Positions 7,821 through 17,409 of a stretch of 64,000 bases of DNA are shown one piece after another. The stretch is from Polaribacter gangjinensis (lineage in GTDB: Bacteria > Bacteroidota > Bacteroidia > Flavobacteriales > Flavobacteriaceae). The notes beneath the pieces were generated by a model that saw only the letters and a list, made by a program, of their open reading frames with translations, was not told the DNA's origin and ran no database searches. Each line of letters begins with the position of its first letter. Within the stretch, counting starts at the first letter, position 1. The translations under genes were made by a program, and so were the position numbers. The stretch spans positions 2,311,501 through 2,375,500 of the forward strand of contig NZ_CP150662.1 in assembly GCF_038024125.1 (NCBI RefSeq), written 5' to 3'.

Positions 7821-10800
7821 TCAATCAATTTGAATCAAATCAATAATGCTTTCTTTCACTTTTTGATTCAGTTCTTTTACGCCATTATCAAACAGTGAAT
7901 ACAATTTTGCAAGTTCGATATCAATTTCTTTTACAATTTCATTTTTAAATTCAATAGCTTGATTAGTAGGAGCGTAATTTCCAATTCGTGTCAAAGAGTT
8001 CAAATGTGCCAATTTATTATTCAATCTGATTGGAAAATTCAACGGATCTTGACTACTTTTACTTTTTGTTTGATACAAAGTTTCTTCAATTACTGTTATA
8101 TCTTTCACTAATTTCGTAGCAAAATCCAACAATTCTTTGTGAGTTTTGGTGTCTTTGATTGATTTTTTCAATACATCAACTTGCGATCTTACTTTTTGAA
8201 CATTTTTTAATGCTTTGTGAATTTCAGTCACCTTTGTGTTGATATCATTGATAAAATCAAATTGCGCTTTCATATCATTTTCTGTTGCTTCCGACATTGG
8301 ATTTCTCAAAATCGAAAAATTTTCAGATTTTTTAATTTCATTTACAGCCAATTCTACTTTATAATTTCCAGGTAATGCCATTGGTCCACTTAATGATGCC
8401 CACCATAAAATCATTCCTTCAACAGATTCTGCTCCATCATACATCATATTCCAATTGAAAAGATTGTTTCCGTCTTTAACAGTGAGCTTTTCTTCTTTTT
8501 TATCCTTATTAGGTTTTGTGGAAAATGTTTTAATCAATGTATTTTTTGCATCATAAAATGACAAAGAAATAATGTCTTTTTCCTCTATTTTATCGATATA
8601 AAAATTAACTGAAACACCTCCAGCGTGATTGGTTCCTTCAGTTTTTGAAGTTCTTCCATTGCCACCACTTAAATTATAGGCATCAATTGGTTTGTATAGA
8701 ACCACTTTTTCTTTATAAATAGTACTATTTAGTTGATGTAATGGTGTTAAATCATCAATAATCCAAATAGATCTTCCTTGTGTTGCTGCAATCAAATTAT
8801 CGTTTTTAATAGCTAAATCTGTAATTGGAACAATGGGTAAATTTTGCTGAAATGTTTGCCAATTTTTACCATCATCAAAGGAAATATACATCCCTTTTTC
8901 AGTACCTGCATACAACAAACCTTTTCTTTTTGGATCGGCTCTTAAGGCTCTTGTAAAACTCTCTCCTTCAATTCCAGATACAATCAATTCCCAAGTTTTT
9001 CCGTAGTTTTCTGTTTTATAAATATACGGTTTGTAATCTCCTGATTTGTATTTTGTTCCAACTATATAAGCTCCTCCTTTGGTAAAAGGATCTGCTTCAA
9101 TGCAATTGATCATCATCCATTCTGGCATTTTTTTAGGAGTCACATTTTCCCAATTTTTTCCATTGTCTTTTGAAACGTGTACCAAACCATCATCAGATCC
9201 AGTCCAAATCAAACCTGGTTCAAAAGCAGATTCTGTTGCGGCGAAAATAGTTCCATAATACTCAACACCTGTATTGTCTTTGGTGATTGGACCTCCAGAA
9301 GGACCTAATGTTTTTGGGTCATTCCTTGTTAAATCGGGACTGATTAACTGCCAAGATTGTCCTTCATCTTCTGTTACATGCAAATGATTGGATGCTGCAT
9401 ACAGTCTTTTTTTATTATTTGGTGAAAAGAAAATCGGGAAATTCCATTGAAAACGGTATTTGAAATCTTCAGCTCCATGTCCCATAGGATCATCAGGCCA
9501 AACATTGATGGCACGTGTTTCATTAGTTTTATGGTTCACTCTTGTTAAAAATCCGCCATAACTTCCTCCATAAACAATATCATCATTTAAAGGATCAACT
9601 GCAATGTGCGCACTTTCGCCACCAGCAGTTTCTTGCCAATCACTTTCAGTGATAAATCTTTCAGAAGTTCTGTGCGAAATTCTGATGGTAGAATTGTCTT
9701 GTTGTGCTGAATAAATTCGGTACGGAAAATGATTATCAGTTGTCAATCTGTAAAACTGAGCTGTTGGCTGATTCATATAAGTGCTCCAATTTTCACCTGC
9801 ATCAAATGAAATTTGTGCTCCACCATCATCCCCAATAATCATTCGTTGATTGTCTTCAGGAGCAATCCACAAATCATGATGATCTCCATGAGGCGCATTG
9901 TAGGTTTTGTAGGTTTTGCCACCATCTGTAGATTTGTGATAATTTACGTTTAAAACGTATAAAATATTTTCATCTTGAGTATCAGCATACAAACGCGTGT
10001 AATACCAAGCTCTTTGACGTAATTTTCGTTCGGAATTTATCAGATTCCAAGTTTTTCCAGCATCCGTAGATTTGTAAACTCCGCCTTTTTCATTTTCAAT
10101 CAACGCCCAAACTATATCAGAATTTACTGGAGAAACTGTAATTCCGCTAATCCCCCAAATGCCATTTGGCAAGCCTTTATTTGTTGAAATATTTGTCCAA
10201 GTTTCACCACCATCATTACTTTTATACATTGCTGAACCTTTTCCTCCTGATGACAAACTGTATGGAGTTCTTCTTACATCCCAAGTTGTTGCGTATAAAA
10301 TTCTTGGGTTATTTGGATCGATAATCAAGTCAATTGCACCCGAATTTTCATCAGCAAACAACACTTTTTTCCAAGTTTCACCACCATCAACTGATTTATA
10401 CACGCCTCTATCTTGCGTTGGTTTGTAGATATCACCCAAAACTGCTGCAAAAACAATATCCGAATTTTTTGGATGAATGCGCACTCTAGGAATATGTCTT
10501 GAGGTTGATAAGCCAACATGTTTCCAAGTTTTTCCAGCATTTTCAGATTTCCAAATGCCATCTCCAGAAGAAACATTTCCGCGAACGGTTTTTTCGCCCA
10601 TACCAACATAAATCACATTATTATCGGATTCTGAAACAGCAACTGCACCTACAGATCCACCAAAAAATCCGTCAGAAATATTTTCCCAAGTATTGCCTGC
10701 ATCCGTAGTTTTCCAAACGCCACCACCTGTTGAACCCATATAAAATAGATTGGCTTTATTGGCAACTCCAGTCACAGCTGCACTTCTTCCGCCTCTAAAA

Positions 10801-10928
10801 GGACCAATATTTCTCCATTCAACAGCACTAAAATATGCTTCAGAAACTTTGTCAACACTTTTTTGTGCGTTAACTTTGGCGGCTGTTACAAAAAATAAAC
10901 TGATAACAAAAAATACGATTTTTTTCAT
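7821..10928 (-). CDS. Secreted BNR/sortilin-like (VPS10-type) beta-propeller protein
   Basis: 1035 residues with a signal peptide (MKKIVFFVISLFFVTAAKVNAQ). Many BNR/Asp-box repeats of the form S-x-D-x-G-x-T-W occur (TTDAGNTWENIS, SENAGKTWKHVG, SVDGGETWKKVL, SNDGGETWTNIS, STDAGKTWNLIN, SKDNGKNWENVT), building two seven-bladed propellers as in 'VPS10 domain' or 'glycosyl hydrolase BNR' proteins of Bacteroidota. The C-terminal 250 residues are a Fn3-like segment and a helical region (FINDINTKVTEIHKALKN). The protein is probably periplasmic or surface located. No C-terminal sorting domain is evident and no catalytic activity can be claimed. Confidence 0.85.
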   Translation of the reverse strand: MKKIVFFVISLFFVTAAKVNAQKSVDKVSEAYFSAVEWRNIGPFRGGRSAAVTGVANKANLFYMGSTGGGVWKTTDAGNTWENISDGFFGGSVGAVAVSESDNNVIYVGMGEKTVRGNVSSGDGIWKSENAGKTWKHVGLSTSRHIPRVRIHPKNSDIVFAAVLGDIYKPTQDRGVYKSVDGGETWKKVLFADENSGAIDLIIDPNNPRILYATTWDVRRTPYSLSSGGKGSAMYKSNDGGETWTNISTNKGLPNGIWGISGITVSPVNSDIVWALIENEKGGVYKSTDAGKTWNLINSERKLRQRAWYYTRLYADTQDENILYVLNVNYHKSTDGGKTYKTYNAPHGDHHDLWIAPEDNQRMIIGDDGGAQISFDAGENWSTYMNQPTAQFYRLTTDNHFPYRIYSAQQDNSTIRISHRTSERFITESDWQETAGGESAHIAVDPLNDDIVYGGSYGGFLTRVNHKTNETRAINVWPDDPMGHGAEDFKYRFQWNFPIFFSPNNKKRLYAASNHLHVTEDEGQSWQLISPDLTRNDPKTLGPSGGPITKDNTGVEYYGTIFAATESAFEPGLIWTGSDDGLVHVSKDNGKNWENVTPKKMPEWMMINCIEADPFTKGGAYIVGTKYKSGDYKPYIYKTENYGKTWELIVSGIEGESFTRALRADPKRKGLLYAGTEKGMYISFDDGKNWQTFQQNLPIVPITDLAIKNDNLIAATQGRSIWIIDDLTPLHQLNSTIYKEKVVLYKPIDAYNLSGGNGRTSKTEGTNHAGGVSVNFYIDKIEEKDIISLSFYDAKNTLIKTFSTKPNKDKKEEKLTVKDGNNLFNWNMMYDGAESVEGMILWWASLSGPMALPGNYKVELAVNEIKKSENFSILRNPMSEATENDMKAQFDFINDINTKVTEIHKALKNVQKVRSQVDVLKKSIKDTKTHKELLDFATKLVKDITVIEETLYQTKSKSSQDPLNFPIRLNNKLAHLNSLTRIGNYAPTNQAIEFKNEIVKEIDIELAKLYSLFDNGVKELNQKVKESIIDLIQID

Positions 10929-10994
10929 TTTGATACATTTGAAATTGTAATCGTAAAAATATGAAAATTAAATCTGTTTGATACCATCGAAATT

Positions 10995-12227
10995 ATGGAC
11001 TTACTTTTATACGTTTTAAAACACAAAAAAATTTCACAGAATATTACCATTTCTGGTTCAAAAAGTGAATCTAACAGATTGTTGATTTTACAAAAATTAT
11101 TTCCTGAAATTTCGATTGAAAATTTGTCAGATTCTGATGATTCTGTGCATATGCAACACGCATTATCAACTGAAAAAGAATTGGTTGATATTGGTCATGC
11201 AGGTACAGCAATGCGTTTTTTAACTTCGTATTTTGCTACTACTGAAGGTAGAAATGTGATTTTAACGGGTTCTGAAAGAATGCAAAACAGACCTATCAAA
11301 ATTTTGGTGGATGCTTTGCAAGATTTGGGAGCAAAAATCGAATATCAAGATAAAATTGGATATCCTCCACTGAAAATCTCTAGTACAAAAATTACCAAGG
11401 AAAAAGTACAAATTCATGGAAATGTTAGTAGTCAATACATTTCTTCGTTGTTGTTAGTTGCATCAAAATTAGAAAATGGTTTGACGATTGAATTGTTGGG
11501 TGAAATTACTTCCATTCCTTATATTGAAATGACGCTAAGTTTGTTACATCAATTGGGAATTGAAACCAAATTCGAGGGAAATTTTATTCAGGTTTTTCCA
11601 AAAAAATCAGTTCAAAATCAAACAATAGTTGTAGAATCAGATTGGTCTTCAGCTAGTTATTTTTATTCAATTGTGGCGATTTCGGAAATTGGTTCTGAAA
11701 TTATATTATCAGCTTATAAAAATAACAGTTTACAAGGAGATTCTTGTTTGGCAACAATTTATCAGCATTTTGGAGTGGAAACCGTTTTTCAAGAAAATTC
11801 AATTACACTAAAAAAGATTAAAGAAAGCAGTAAAGAACTTTTAGAAATCGATTTAAAAAATGCACCAGATATTGCTCAAACTATTGCTGTTACTTGTTTT
11901 GCTGAAGGAATTGCGTGTAATTTAACAGGATTACATACTCTAAAAATTAAAGAAACAGACAGATTGGAAGCTTTGCATGATGAATTGACAAAATTAGGAG
12001 CCACAATTTCTGTTTCTGACAAGAGTTTGCATTTAGAAAAATCGGCTGAAATAAAAAAAAATATTCAAATAAAAACCTATAATGATCACAGAATGGCCAT
12101 GGCTTTTGCGCCTTTGGCTTTGAAAGTTCCCATCAAAATATTAGATGCTGAGGTTGTTACAAAATCATATCAAAAATTTTGGGATGATATGCAACTAATT
12201 GGTATTGAAGTAGATGAATTAGTTTAG
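10995..12227 (+). CDS. aroA: 3-phosphoshikimate 1-carboxyvinyltransferase (EPSP synthase)
   Basis: Transfers enolpyruvyl from PEP to shikimate 3-phosphate in chorismate synthesis. The 410-residue protein shows the family blocks in order: ISGSKSESNRLLIL, DIGHAGTAMRFLTS, ERMQNRPIKILVDAL, NVSSQYISSLLL, ESDWSSASYFYS, APDIAQTIAVTC, IKETDRLEAL and the C-terminal YNDHRMAMAFAPLAL. It converges on the LytTR regulator gene and their stop codons overlap (12224-12227). Confidence 0.96.
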   Translation: MDLLLYVLKHKKISQNITISGSKSESNRLLILQKLFPEISIENLSDSDDSVHMQHALSTEKELVDIGHAGTAMRFLTSYFATTEGRNVILTGSERMQNRPIKILVDALQDLGAKIEYQDKIGYPPLKISSTKITKEKVQIHGNVSSQYISSLLLVASKLENGLTIELLGEITSIPYIEMTLSLLHQLGIETKFEGNFIQVFPKKSVQNQTIVVESDWSSASYFYSIVAISEIGSEIILSAYKNNSLQGDSCLATIYQHFGVETVFQENSITLKKIKESSKELLEIDLKNAPDIAQTIAVTCFAEGIACNLTGLHTLKIKETDRLEALHDELTKLGATISVSDKSLHLEKSAEIKKNIQIKTYNDHRMAMAFAPLALKVPIKILDAEVVTKSYQKFWDDMQLIGIEVDELV

Positions 12228-12970
12228 CGTTTGATGATTTTTATTTTTTCTAATAAAATTTGTGATTTTTCTGGTGAAACAGGAATTTGATTTTTATCTT
12301 CTAAAGTCAAACTTCCTCCATCTGATTTATTAAAGGAAACCACTTGTTCTAAATTCACAATATAAGATTTGTGGACTCTTAAAAAGCGGTTGTCTACACA
12401 TAAAATGTCTTCAAAATTTTTCAGATTTCTACTTACTAAATGCTTTGTGCCATTATTGCAAAAAACTTCTGAATAAGCACCTTCACCTTTAATATATGAA
12501 ATTTTTGTAGTGTCAATGAAAATCAAACTTGACCCAGATGGTACAGCAATTTTAGTTATATTTTCTTTTAAAATATTTTCTTTTAAAGCTTGAAGATTTT
12601 CAATTTTTTGAATGTTTTTTTCCAATCTTTTAATCGCTTCAACCAATTGTGTTGGATTTATTGGCTTTAATAAATAATCAATTGCCGAGAATTTGAAAGC
12701 TTGAATAGCATATTGATTGTAAGCAGTTGTAAAAATGATTGAAAAATCAATTTCATTTTCATCAAAAAAATCGAGTAACTCTAATCCGCTATGACCTGGC
12801 ATTTCAATGTCTAAAAAAACTATTGTTGGTTTGTGTTTTCTGATAGCTTTGATACCTTCAGGTAAATTTTCGCAATCGGCAACAATGGTAATATTAGGGC
12901 AATATTCTTTTAAAAGTAATTGTAGTGTAACCCTTGCTCTTTTTTCGTCATCAATAATAATTGTATTCAT
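12224..12970 (-). CDS. LytTR-family response regulator
   Basis: 248 residues. An N-terminal receiver domain has acidic residues D7/D8 and a phospho-acceptor D54 (VFLDIEMPGHSGLELL), plus DYLLKPINP carrying the conserved lysine. From about residue 145 follows a LytTR DNA-binding domain (KISYIKGEGAYSEVFCNNG, LVSRNLKNFEDIL, FLRVHKSYIVNLEQV). It sits immediately downstream of its LytS-type kinase (gap of four bases), so both form a two-component pair. Direct repeats of LytTR type at 15927-15957 suggest autoregulation. It converges with aroA. Confidence 0.93.
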   Translation of the reverse strand: MNTIIIDDEKRARVTLQLLLKEYCPNITIVADCENLPEGIKAIRKHKPTIVFLDIEMPGHSGLELLDFFDENEIDFSIIFTTAYNQYAIQAFKFSAIDYLLKPINPTQLVEAIKRLEKNIQKIENLQALKENILKENITKIAVPSGSSLIFIDTTKISYIKGEGAYSEVFCNNGTKHLVSRNLKNFEDILCVDNRFLRVHKSYIVNLEQVVSFNKSDGGSLTLEDKNQIPVSPEKSQILLEKIKIIKR

Positions 12971-12974
12971 AGCA

Positions 12975-15833
12975 TTAATAGTTTATATAAATTGACAAAA
13001 CTACCTTTGTTCCAGTTGGTTTTCCTTGTTGATTTGTTTTATCAATAATTGAAATTGTTGAGGTTGTATTGGTAAATTGATTTAATAATTCAATTCTGTT
13101 TTGCATGGCTTTTGTTGCAAATGAAATATGATTTTTATTCTTGATGGAATTTAATTCTGAACTTTTTTTTCTGCCAATTCCATTATCATCAATAGAGATT
13201 TTTAGTGAATTTTCAATTTTTTCAAAATGAATTTCAAGTTTTTTAAGTCCTTGTTTGTGCAATAAACCGTGCTTTACAGCATTTTCTACATAAGGTTGAA
13301 TCAATAAAGTTGGAATTTTAATAGTGTCAATTTCTATGTTTTTTTCTACAATAATTTCAAACATAAAATCTTTTTCAAAACGAGCTTTTTCAATTTCTAA
13401 ATACAATTTAAGGGTTTTAATTTCATCATGAATGGTCACAAAATCTTTTTCAGTTGCCTCTAAAATAGTGCGTGTTAGATTCGAAAATTTTGATAAATAT
13501 TCAACAGCTTCCTTTTTTTCGTTCGATAAAATATACGATTGCAACGTATTCAATGCATTGTAGAAAAAATGTGGATTCATTTGCGATTTAATAGCCTTTA
13601 GTTTAGATTGATTTAGGTTTTTCTCTAGATTAATTTTATCTAATTTCAGCTGATTTTTCTTATCAATTTGTTGTAATTTTCTAGTATATAAAAAATATAA
13701 TGAACTTAAAGTGATTAAAATCAGCAGAATAATAAATAAAGGAGTTTTCCAAAATGGATTTTTTATGGTGAAATTTATCGTCTCAAAATTTCCTTTTTCA
13801 TTTAGTTTTAAGGTAACAGCGTAAGTTCCAGGAGCCAAAGAAATTAAGTTTACATTTCGGCTATTGGATTCTAATTGATACCAATTAGAATTATTGATTT
13901 TATAAAAAACAGTATTTTTTTCATTGGGTAAAAATGACAAAATTGAAAAGTCTATTTTAATATTATTTTCATCATAATTCAATGTTTTAGCCTCTGAAAC
14001 ATCAAGAAAAGTATCATTGACCAATGTTTTATTAATGATTAATTTTGGATTGCTATTTTTTTGTAAAAGCGTTCTGTTTTTTATTAAAATTCCTTTGGAT
14101 GAAGCAATGTAAATGTTGTTTTTAAACAAAGTAATATCACTAATGGTGATATCTTTTCTTATTGAAATAATTTTTTTATGTGTATTATTTTTGAGATCAA
14201 ATTCTAAAATTTCATCGGCAATAAAAGCATATAAAAATTGCTCTTGAATTTTTATAAATTCAACAATTTCATTTTCGTAACCAAAAGGAAGTTTAAAAAG
14301 TGAGATATTGTTTTGAGTGTCAATTATAAAAATTTTCTCGTTAGTTGAAAGTGCGTATACTTTTCCATCAAAAAAGTTTAGTTTGCTAAAATAACAAGTG
14401 CTGTTATTGTAGGTAATTTCTTCTTGAGAATTGGTTTTTTGAGCAATCAAACCTTTGTTTGTTGCATAATAAATTGTGTTATTAACAGGATTAAAAACAG
14501 ATGATTTCCCATTTTTACCTCTAATTAAAAAAGCATTGTTGAACTTTGTATCACTTGTATCAATTTCGCTTTTAAACAAAGCATCCCAATCACTTTTAAG
14601 ATTCGGATTTGTCATGATCAATCCAGAGTTATTTGTGGCTGCGTAGGTTATGTATTTTTCGTCAACTCTATTGATGTCTTTTACAGCATTAACTATTTCT
14701 AAAATCAATTTGTTATTGGATATAACTCCAAATTTTGAGGATGTAAAATAAATCTTTTTCGAAATTTCATCATACATTAATTGATTGACTGCATGATTAC
14801 TTTGTCCTTTATAAATTGCTGAAAATGAATTTTCTAAAACATCAAATGTGTATAGTTCAGCTTTGTCTGTGCCAATAATTATTTCGGAATTTGTTTTTGT
14901 AATTGTATTCGGAATTTTATCAAAAGCGATAAACTTTGTATCAAAATTTTCTACAAAGAATACTCCTTTATTTAATGTTGCAAACCAATAATTTTGTTGT
15001 TTGTCTCTAAAAACGTTCGAAATATTTTCGTTTTTAAAAAAGTGAATTGGTTTATCATTTGATGAAATTTTTAAAGTACCTTTTGGGGTGCAAACCCATA
15101 ATTCATCATGGTAAGTTGAAATATTTTGGAAAAAATCAATAGAATAATCAATTTTTTTATGGGTGAAAGTACCGTTTTCAAAAATCAGATAATTTTTATT
15201 GAATTTTGATGAGATTAGAATTCCTTTTTTGTACTTCTGTAAAAAGTTGAATGGAAAATCATTTTCAAATATTTTTGGCAATTTGTATGATTTTTTATTT
15301 CCTTTTTCATCAATTTCATATAATTTCTTGCCTAGAACGTAAAAGTGTGTGTCGTTTGAAACACTAAATTTATAATATTCATTTATGGCTATTCTCTTTT
15401 TTAATTGAAGTGACTTTAAATCATAAAGATTTATGGAATTTTGTTGCAACACAAACAGAGTATTATTGATAATTCCAAATCGAAAATAACTAATACTCTC
15501 TGCGTTTTTTAAAAGTTTTAGTTCGTCATTTTCTATGTAATACAAATAACCATCAAAATTTTCGTACCAAATTCTACCATATTTATCTTCTAAAATACCT
15601 GAGCCAGATTTGGAAGTTTGTAATTTGTTTGAAAATGTTTTGATTGTTGCCCCGTCAAATCTACAAATACCTTTTGCAGTAGAAAACCATATAAAGCCTT
15701 TACTATCTTGAAAAATATCATAGACGCTATTTGATGGAAGTCCGTTTGTTTTATCAATTATAGAATAATTAGGATTTTGTCCAAACAAAAAAAACGAAGT
15801 TGAAAAGAGAAGAAATAATATAAATTGCTTCAA
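12975..15833 (-). CDS. LytS-type sensor kinase with extracytoplasmic propeller (reg_prop/Y_Y_Y)
   Basis: 952 residues. A signal peptide (FILFLLFSTSFFLFGQ) precedes about 600 residues of two-component propeller repeats (GLPSNSVYDIFQDSKGFIWF, GSGILEDKYGRIWYEN, NVFRDKQQNYWFATLNKGVF). Next come a Y_Y_Y-like domain (VFYKINNSNWYQLESNSRN), one membrane helix (about 698-717), a short coiled coil and a His-kinase domain with MNPHFFYNALNTL (H755) and the ATP lid DDNGIGRKKS. The start is a TTG at 15833: no ATG exists nearby in frame and a promoter box lies at 15851-15858. It is cotranscribed with the LytTR gene. The stimulus is unknown. Confidence 0.9.
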   Translation of the reverse strand: MKQFILFLLFSTSFFLFGQNPNYSIIDKTNGLPSNSVYDIFQDSKGFIWFSTAKGICRFDGATIKTFSNKLQTSKSGSGILEDKYGRIWYENFDGYLYYIENDELKLLKNAESISYFRFGIINNTLFVLQQNSINLYDLKSLQLKKRIAINEYYKFSVSNDTHFYVLGKKLYEIDEKGNKKSYKLPKIFENDFPFNFLQKYKKGILISSKFNKNYLIFENGTFTHKKIDYSIDFFQNISTYHDELWVCTPKGTLKISSNDKPIHFFKNENISNVFRDKQQNYWFATLNKGVFFVENFDTKFIAFDKIPNTITKTNSEIIIGTDKAELYTFDVLENSFSAIYKGQSNHAVNQLMYDEISKKIYFTSSKFGVISNNKLILEIVNAVKDINRVDEKYITYAATNNSGLIMTNPNLKSDWDALFKSEIDTSDTKFNNAFLIRGKNGKSSVFNPVNNTIYYATNKGLIAQKTNSQEEITYNNSTCYFSKLNFFDGKVYALSTNEKIFIIDTQNNISLFKLPFGYENEIVEFIKIQEQFLYAFIADEILEFDLKNNTHKKIISIRKDITISDITLFKNNIYIASSKGILIKNRTLLQKNSNPKLIINKTLVNDTFLDVSEAKTLNYDENNIKIDFSILSFLPNEKNTVFYKINNSNWYQLESNSRNVNLISLAPGTYAVTLKLNEKGNFETINFTIKNPFWKTPLFIILLILITLSSLYFLYTRKLQQIDKKNQLKLDKINLEKNLNQSKLKAIKSQMNPHFFYNALNTLQSYILSNEKKEAVEYLSKFSNLTRTILEATEKDFVTIHDEIKTLKLYLEIEKARFEKDFMFEIIVEKNIEIDTIKIPTLLIQPYVENAVKHGLLHKQGLKKLEIHFEKIENSLKISIDDNGIGRKKSSELNSIKNKNHISFATKAMQNRIELLNQFTNTTSTISIIDKTNQQGKPTGTKVVLSIYINY

Positions 15834-15850
15834 AAGAATACTTTTTAGAT

Positions 15851-15858
15851 CAAAAGTA
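15851..15858 (-). promoter_or_regulatory. -7 box (TACTTTTG) for the LytS/LytTR operon
   Basis: The minus strand reads TACTTTTG, an exact TAnnTTTG match ending 17 nt before the TTG start at 15833. A TTG at 15883-15881, 22 bp upstream, could be the -33 element. Confidence 0.55.
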
Positions 15859-15926
15859 AATATACAGATAAGTTTAAAATCAATAAGTTAACGAAACATA
15901 CTTTTTAATTAATAAAAACTTGTTTT

Positions 15927-15957
15927 GTAAACTGAAACCGTCTTTACGTAAACTGTT
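15927..15957 (-). promoter_or_regulatory. Candidate LytTR-regulator binding site (two direct repeats, 21-bp period)
   Basis: On the minus strand two copies of CAGTTTAC (15955-15948 and 15934-15927), extended as ACAGTTTAC and TCAGTTTAC, are spaced exactly 21 bp start to start. LytTR regulators bind pairs of about 9-bp imperfect direct repeats separated by about 12 bp, with a consensus close to [TA][AC][CA]GTTN[AG][TG]; both copies fit at eight of nine positions. They lie about 100 bp upstream of the kinase start, so autoregulation by the adjacent LytTR protein is inferred. Confidence 0.6.
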
Positions 15958-16143
15958 TCATTTTAAGCATAAGTAACCAAACTACTTTTGTTTTCGATTT
16001 TATAATTACGATAAGAATAATAGTTTTATCACATCATTAGAAATTAGATTTTATATCAATAACAATATAAAAAAGGGGAAATTTTATACAAGTTACAGAT
16101 TTATAAAATTATTCAAATACCTTTTTTGAAAAAGAGGAAAGTC

Positions 16144-16180
16144 AATGTGATTTGTGTTTTTACACAAGTCACATTTTAAT
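16144..16180 (+). terminator. Long hairpin with T-rich tail, possible terminator of an unannotated short transcript
   Basis: AATGTGATTTGTGT (16144-16157) pairs with ACACAAGTCACATT (16162-16175) across a four-base loop with a single mismatch, followed by TTAATTTT. The shape resembles a Rho-independent terminator, but no plus-strand gene lies immediately upstream. Confidence 0.4.
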
Positions 16181-16226
16181 TTTATAGAACTATTTATTTA
16201 TTAAAAAATAATAGTTGCCAATTTAC

Positions 16227-16258
16227 TTGACAACGCCTGTTTTGATATTGTATCTTTG
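16227..16258 (+). promoter_or_regulatory. queA promoter (TTGACA ... TATCTTTG)
   Basis: TATCTTTG at 16251-16258 is an exact -7 match. A TTG at 16227-16229, about 21 bp upstream, fits the Bacteroidota -33 position. The ATG lies 22 nt after the -7 box. Confidence 0.65.
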
Positions 16259-16280
16259 CCGCCTTTACTAAAACAGTCTT

Positions 16281-17330
16281 ATGAAATTATCACACTTTGA
16301 GTTTACATTACCAGATGAATTATTAGCAGAATATCCTTCTGAGCACAGAGACGAATCTCGTTTGATGGTCTTAAATAGAAAAACACAAACTATTGAGCAT
16401 AAATTATTTAAAGACATTATCGATTATTTTGATGAAGGTGATGTTTTAATGTTGAATAATACCAAAGTTTTTCCAGCAAGAATGTATGGAAACAAAGAAA
16501 AAACAGGCGCAAAAATCGAAGTTTTTTTATTGAGAGAATTGAATGCTGAAAATCGTTTGTGGGATGTTTTGGTTGATCCTGCAAGAAAAATCAGAATTGG
16601 AAATAAATTATTTTTTGGTGATGATGATAGCTTAGTTGCAGAAGTAATTGACAATACAACATCTAGAGGAAGAACTTTACGTTTTTTATTCGATGGAAGT
16701 TATGAAGCTTTTAGAGAAAAATTGATTGAATTGGGCGAAACGCCACTTCCAAAATACATTAACAGAGAATTGCGCCCTGAAGATGAAGAGCGTTATCAAA
16801 CCATTTATGCAAAACACGAAGGCGCAGTTGCTGCACCAACAGCAGGTTTGCATTTTTCAAAACACTTAATGAAGCGTTTAGAAATTAAAGGAATTGAATT
16901 CGCAGAAATGACCTTACATGTTGGTTTAGGAACTTTCAGTCCAGTTGAAGTAGAAGATTTATCGAAACACAAAATGGATTCTGAGCAAATCATTATTCCA
17001 GCAAGTACAGCTCAAAAAATAAATCAAGCCAAAAAAGAAAAAAGAAGAATTTGTGCAGTAGGTACAACAGTGATGAGAACTGTAGAATCTTCAGTATCAG
17101 CAAATCAATTGTTAAATCCTTATGAAGGATGGACGAATAAATTTATTTTTCCTCCTTATGATTTTAGCATAGCAAATGCAATGGTTACGAATTTTCATAC
17201 ACCAAAATCAACATTAATGATGATGACTGCAGCATTTGCAGGATATGATTTTTTAATGAAAGCTTATAAAGAAGCTGTTAAAGAAAAATACAGATTTTAC
17301 TCTTATGGCGATGCCATGTTGATTATTTAA
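16281..17330 (+). CDS. queA: S-adenosylmethionine:tRNA ribosyltransferase-isomerase
   Basis: Transfers and isomerises the ribosyl part of SAM onto 7-aminomethyl-7-deazaguanine in tRNA to make epoxyqueuosine. The 349-residue protein has the full family signature: [81 protein letters not shown] and [14 protein letters not shown] terminator follows at 17365. A queuosine-precursor transporter lies elsewhere in the window (41752), consistent with queuosine use by this organism. Confidence 0.97.
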   Translation: MKLSHFEFTLPDELLAEYPSEHRDESRLMVLNRKTQTIEHKLFKDIIDYFDEGDVLMLNNTKVFPARMYGNKEKTGAKIEVFLLRELNAENRLWDVLVDPARKIRIGNKLFFGDDDSLVAEVIDNTTSRGRTLRFLFDGSYEAFREKLIELGETPLPKYINRELRPEDEERYQTIYAKHEGAVAAPTAGLHFSKHLMKRLEIKGIEFAEMTLHVGLGTFSPVEVEDLSKHKMDSEQIIIPASTAQKINQAKKEKRRICAVGTTVMRTVESSVSANQLLNPYEGWTNKFIFPPYDFSIANAMVTNFHTPKSTLMMMTAAFAGYDFLMKAYKEAVKEKYRFYSYGDAMLII

Positions 17331-17364
17331 TTTTTTAAATTTTAAAAAAGTAAGTTAGATTTTA

Positions 17365-17400
17365 AAAACCTCACAAAAATGCTTGTGAGGTTTTGTATTT
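17365..17400 (+). terminator. queA terminator
   Basis: AAAACCTCACAA (17365-17376) pairs perfectly with TTGTGAGGTTTT (17383-17394) around a six-base loop, followed by a T-rich run that merges with the rlmN -7 box. Confidence 0.85.
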
Positions 17401-17403
17401 TTG
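17396..17403 (+). promoter_or_regulatory. -7 box (TATTTTTG) for rlmN
   Basis: An exact TAnnTTTG match ending six bases before the ATG at 17410, implying a leader of only a few nucleotides or none. It overlaps the tail of the queA terminator. Confidence 0.5.
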
Positions 17404-17409
17404 CAAACC

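Larger units (their letters stand above)
15834..16280. other. 447-bp intergenic region between the LytS-type kinase and queA
   Basis: No convincing ORF. It holds, left to right, the kinase promoter, a pair of LytTR-type direct repeats, a long hairpin at 16144-16175 and the queA promoter. The remaining DNA is AT-rich and unassigned. Confidence 0.8.

Noticed and set aside
10325..10708. Reading frames of 60-95 codons opposite or inside the BNR-repeat gene, and similar ones in other genes
   Set aside because: They lie in other frames of well-supported genes, show no conserved domains, and their codon use does not resemble that of the real genes.
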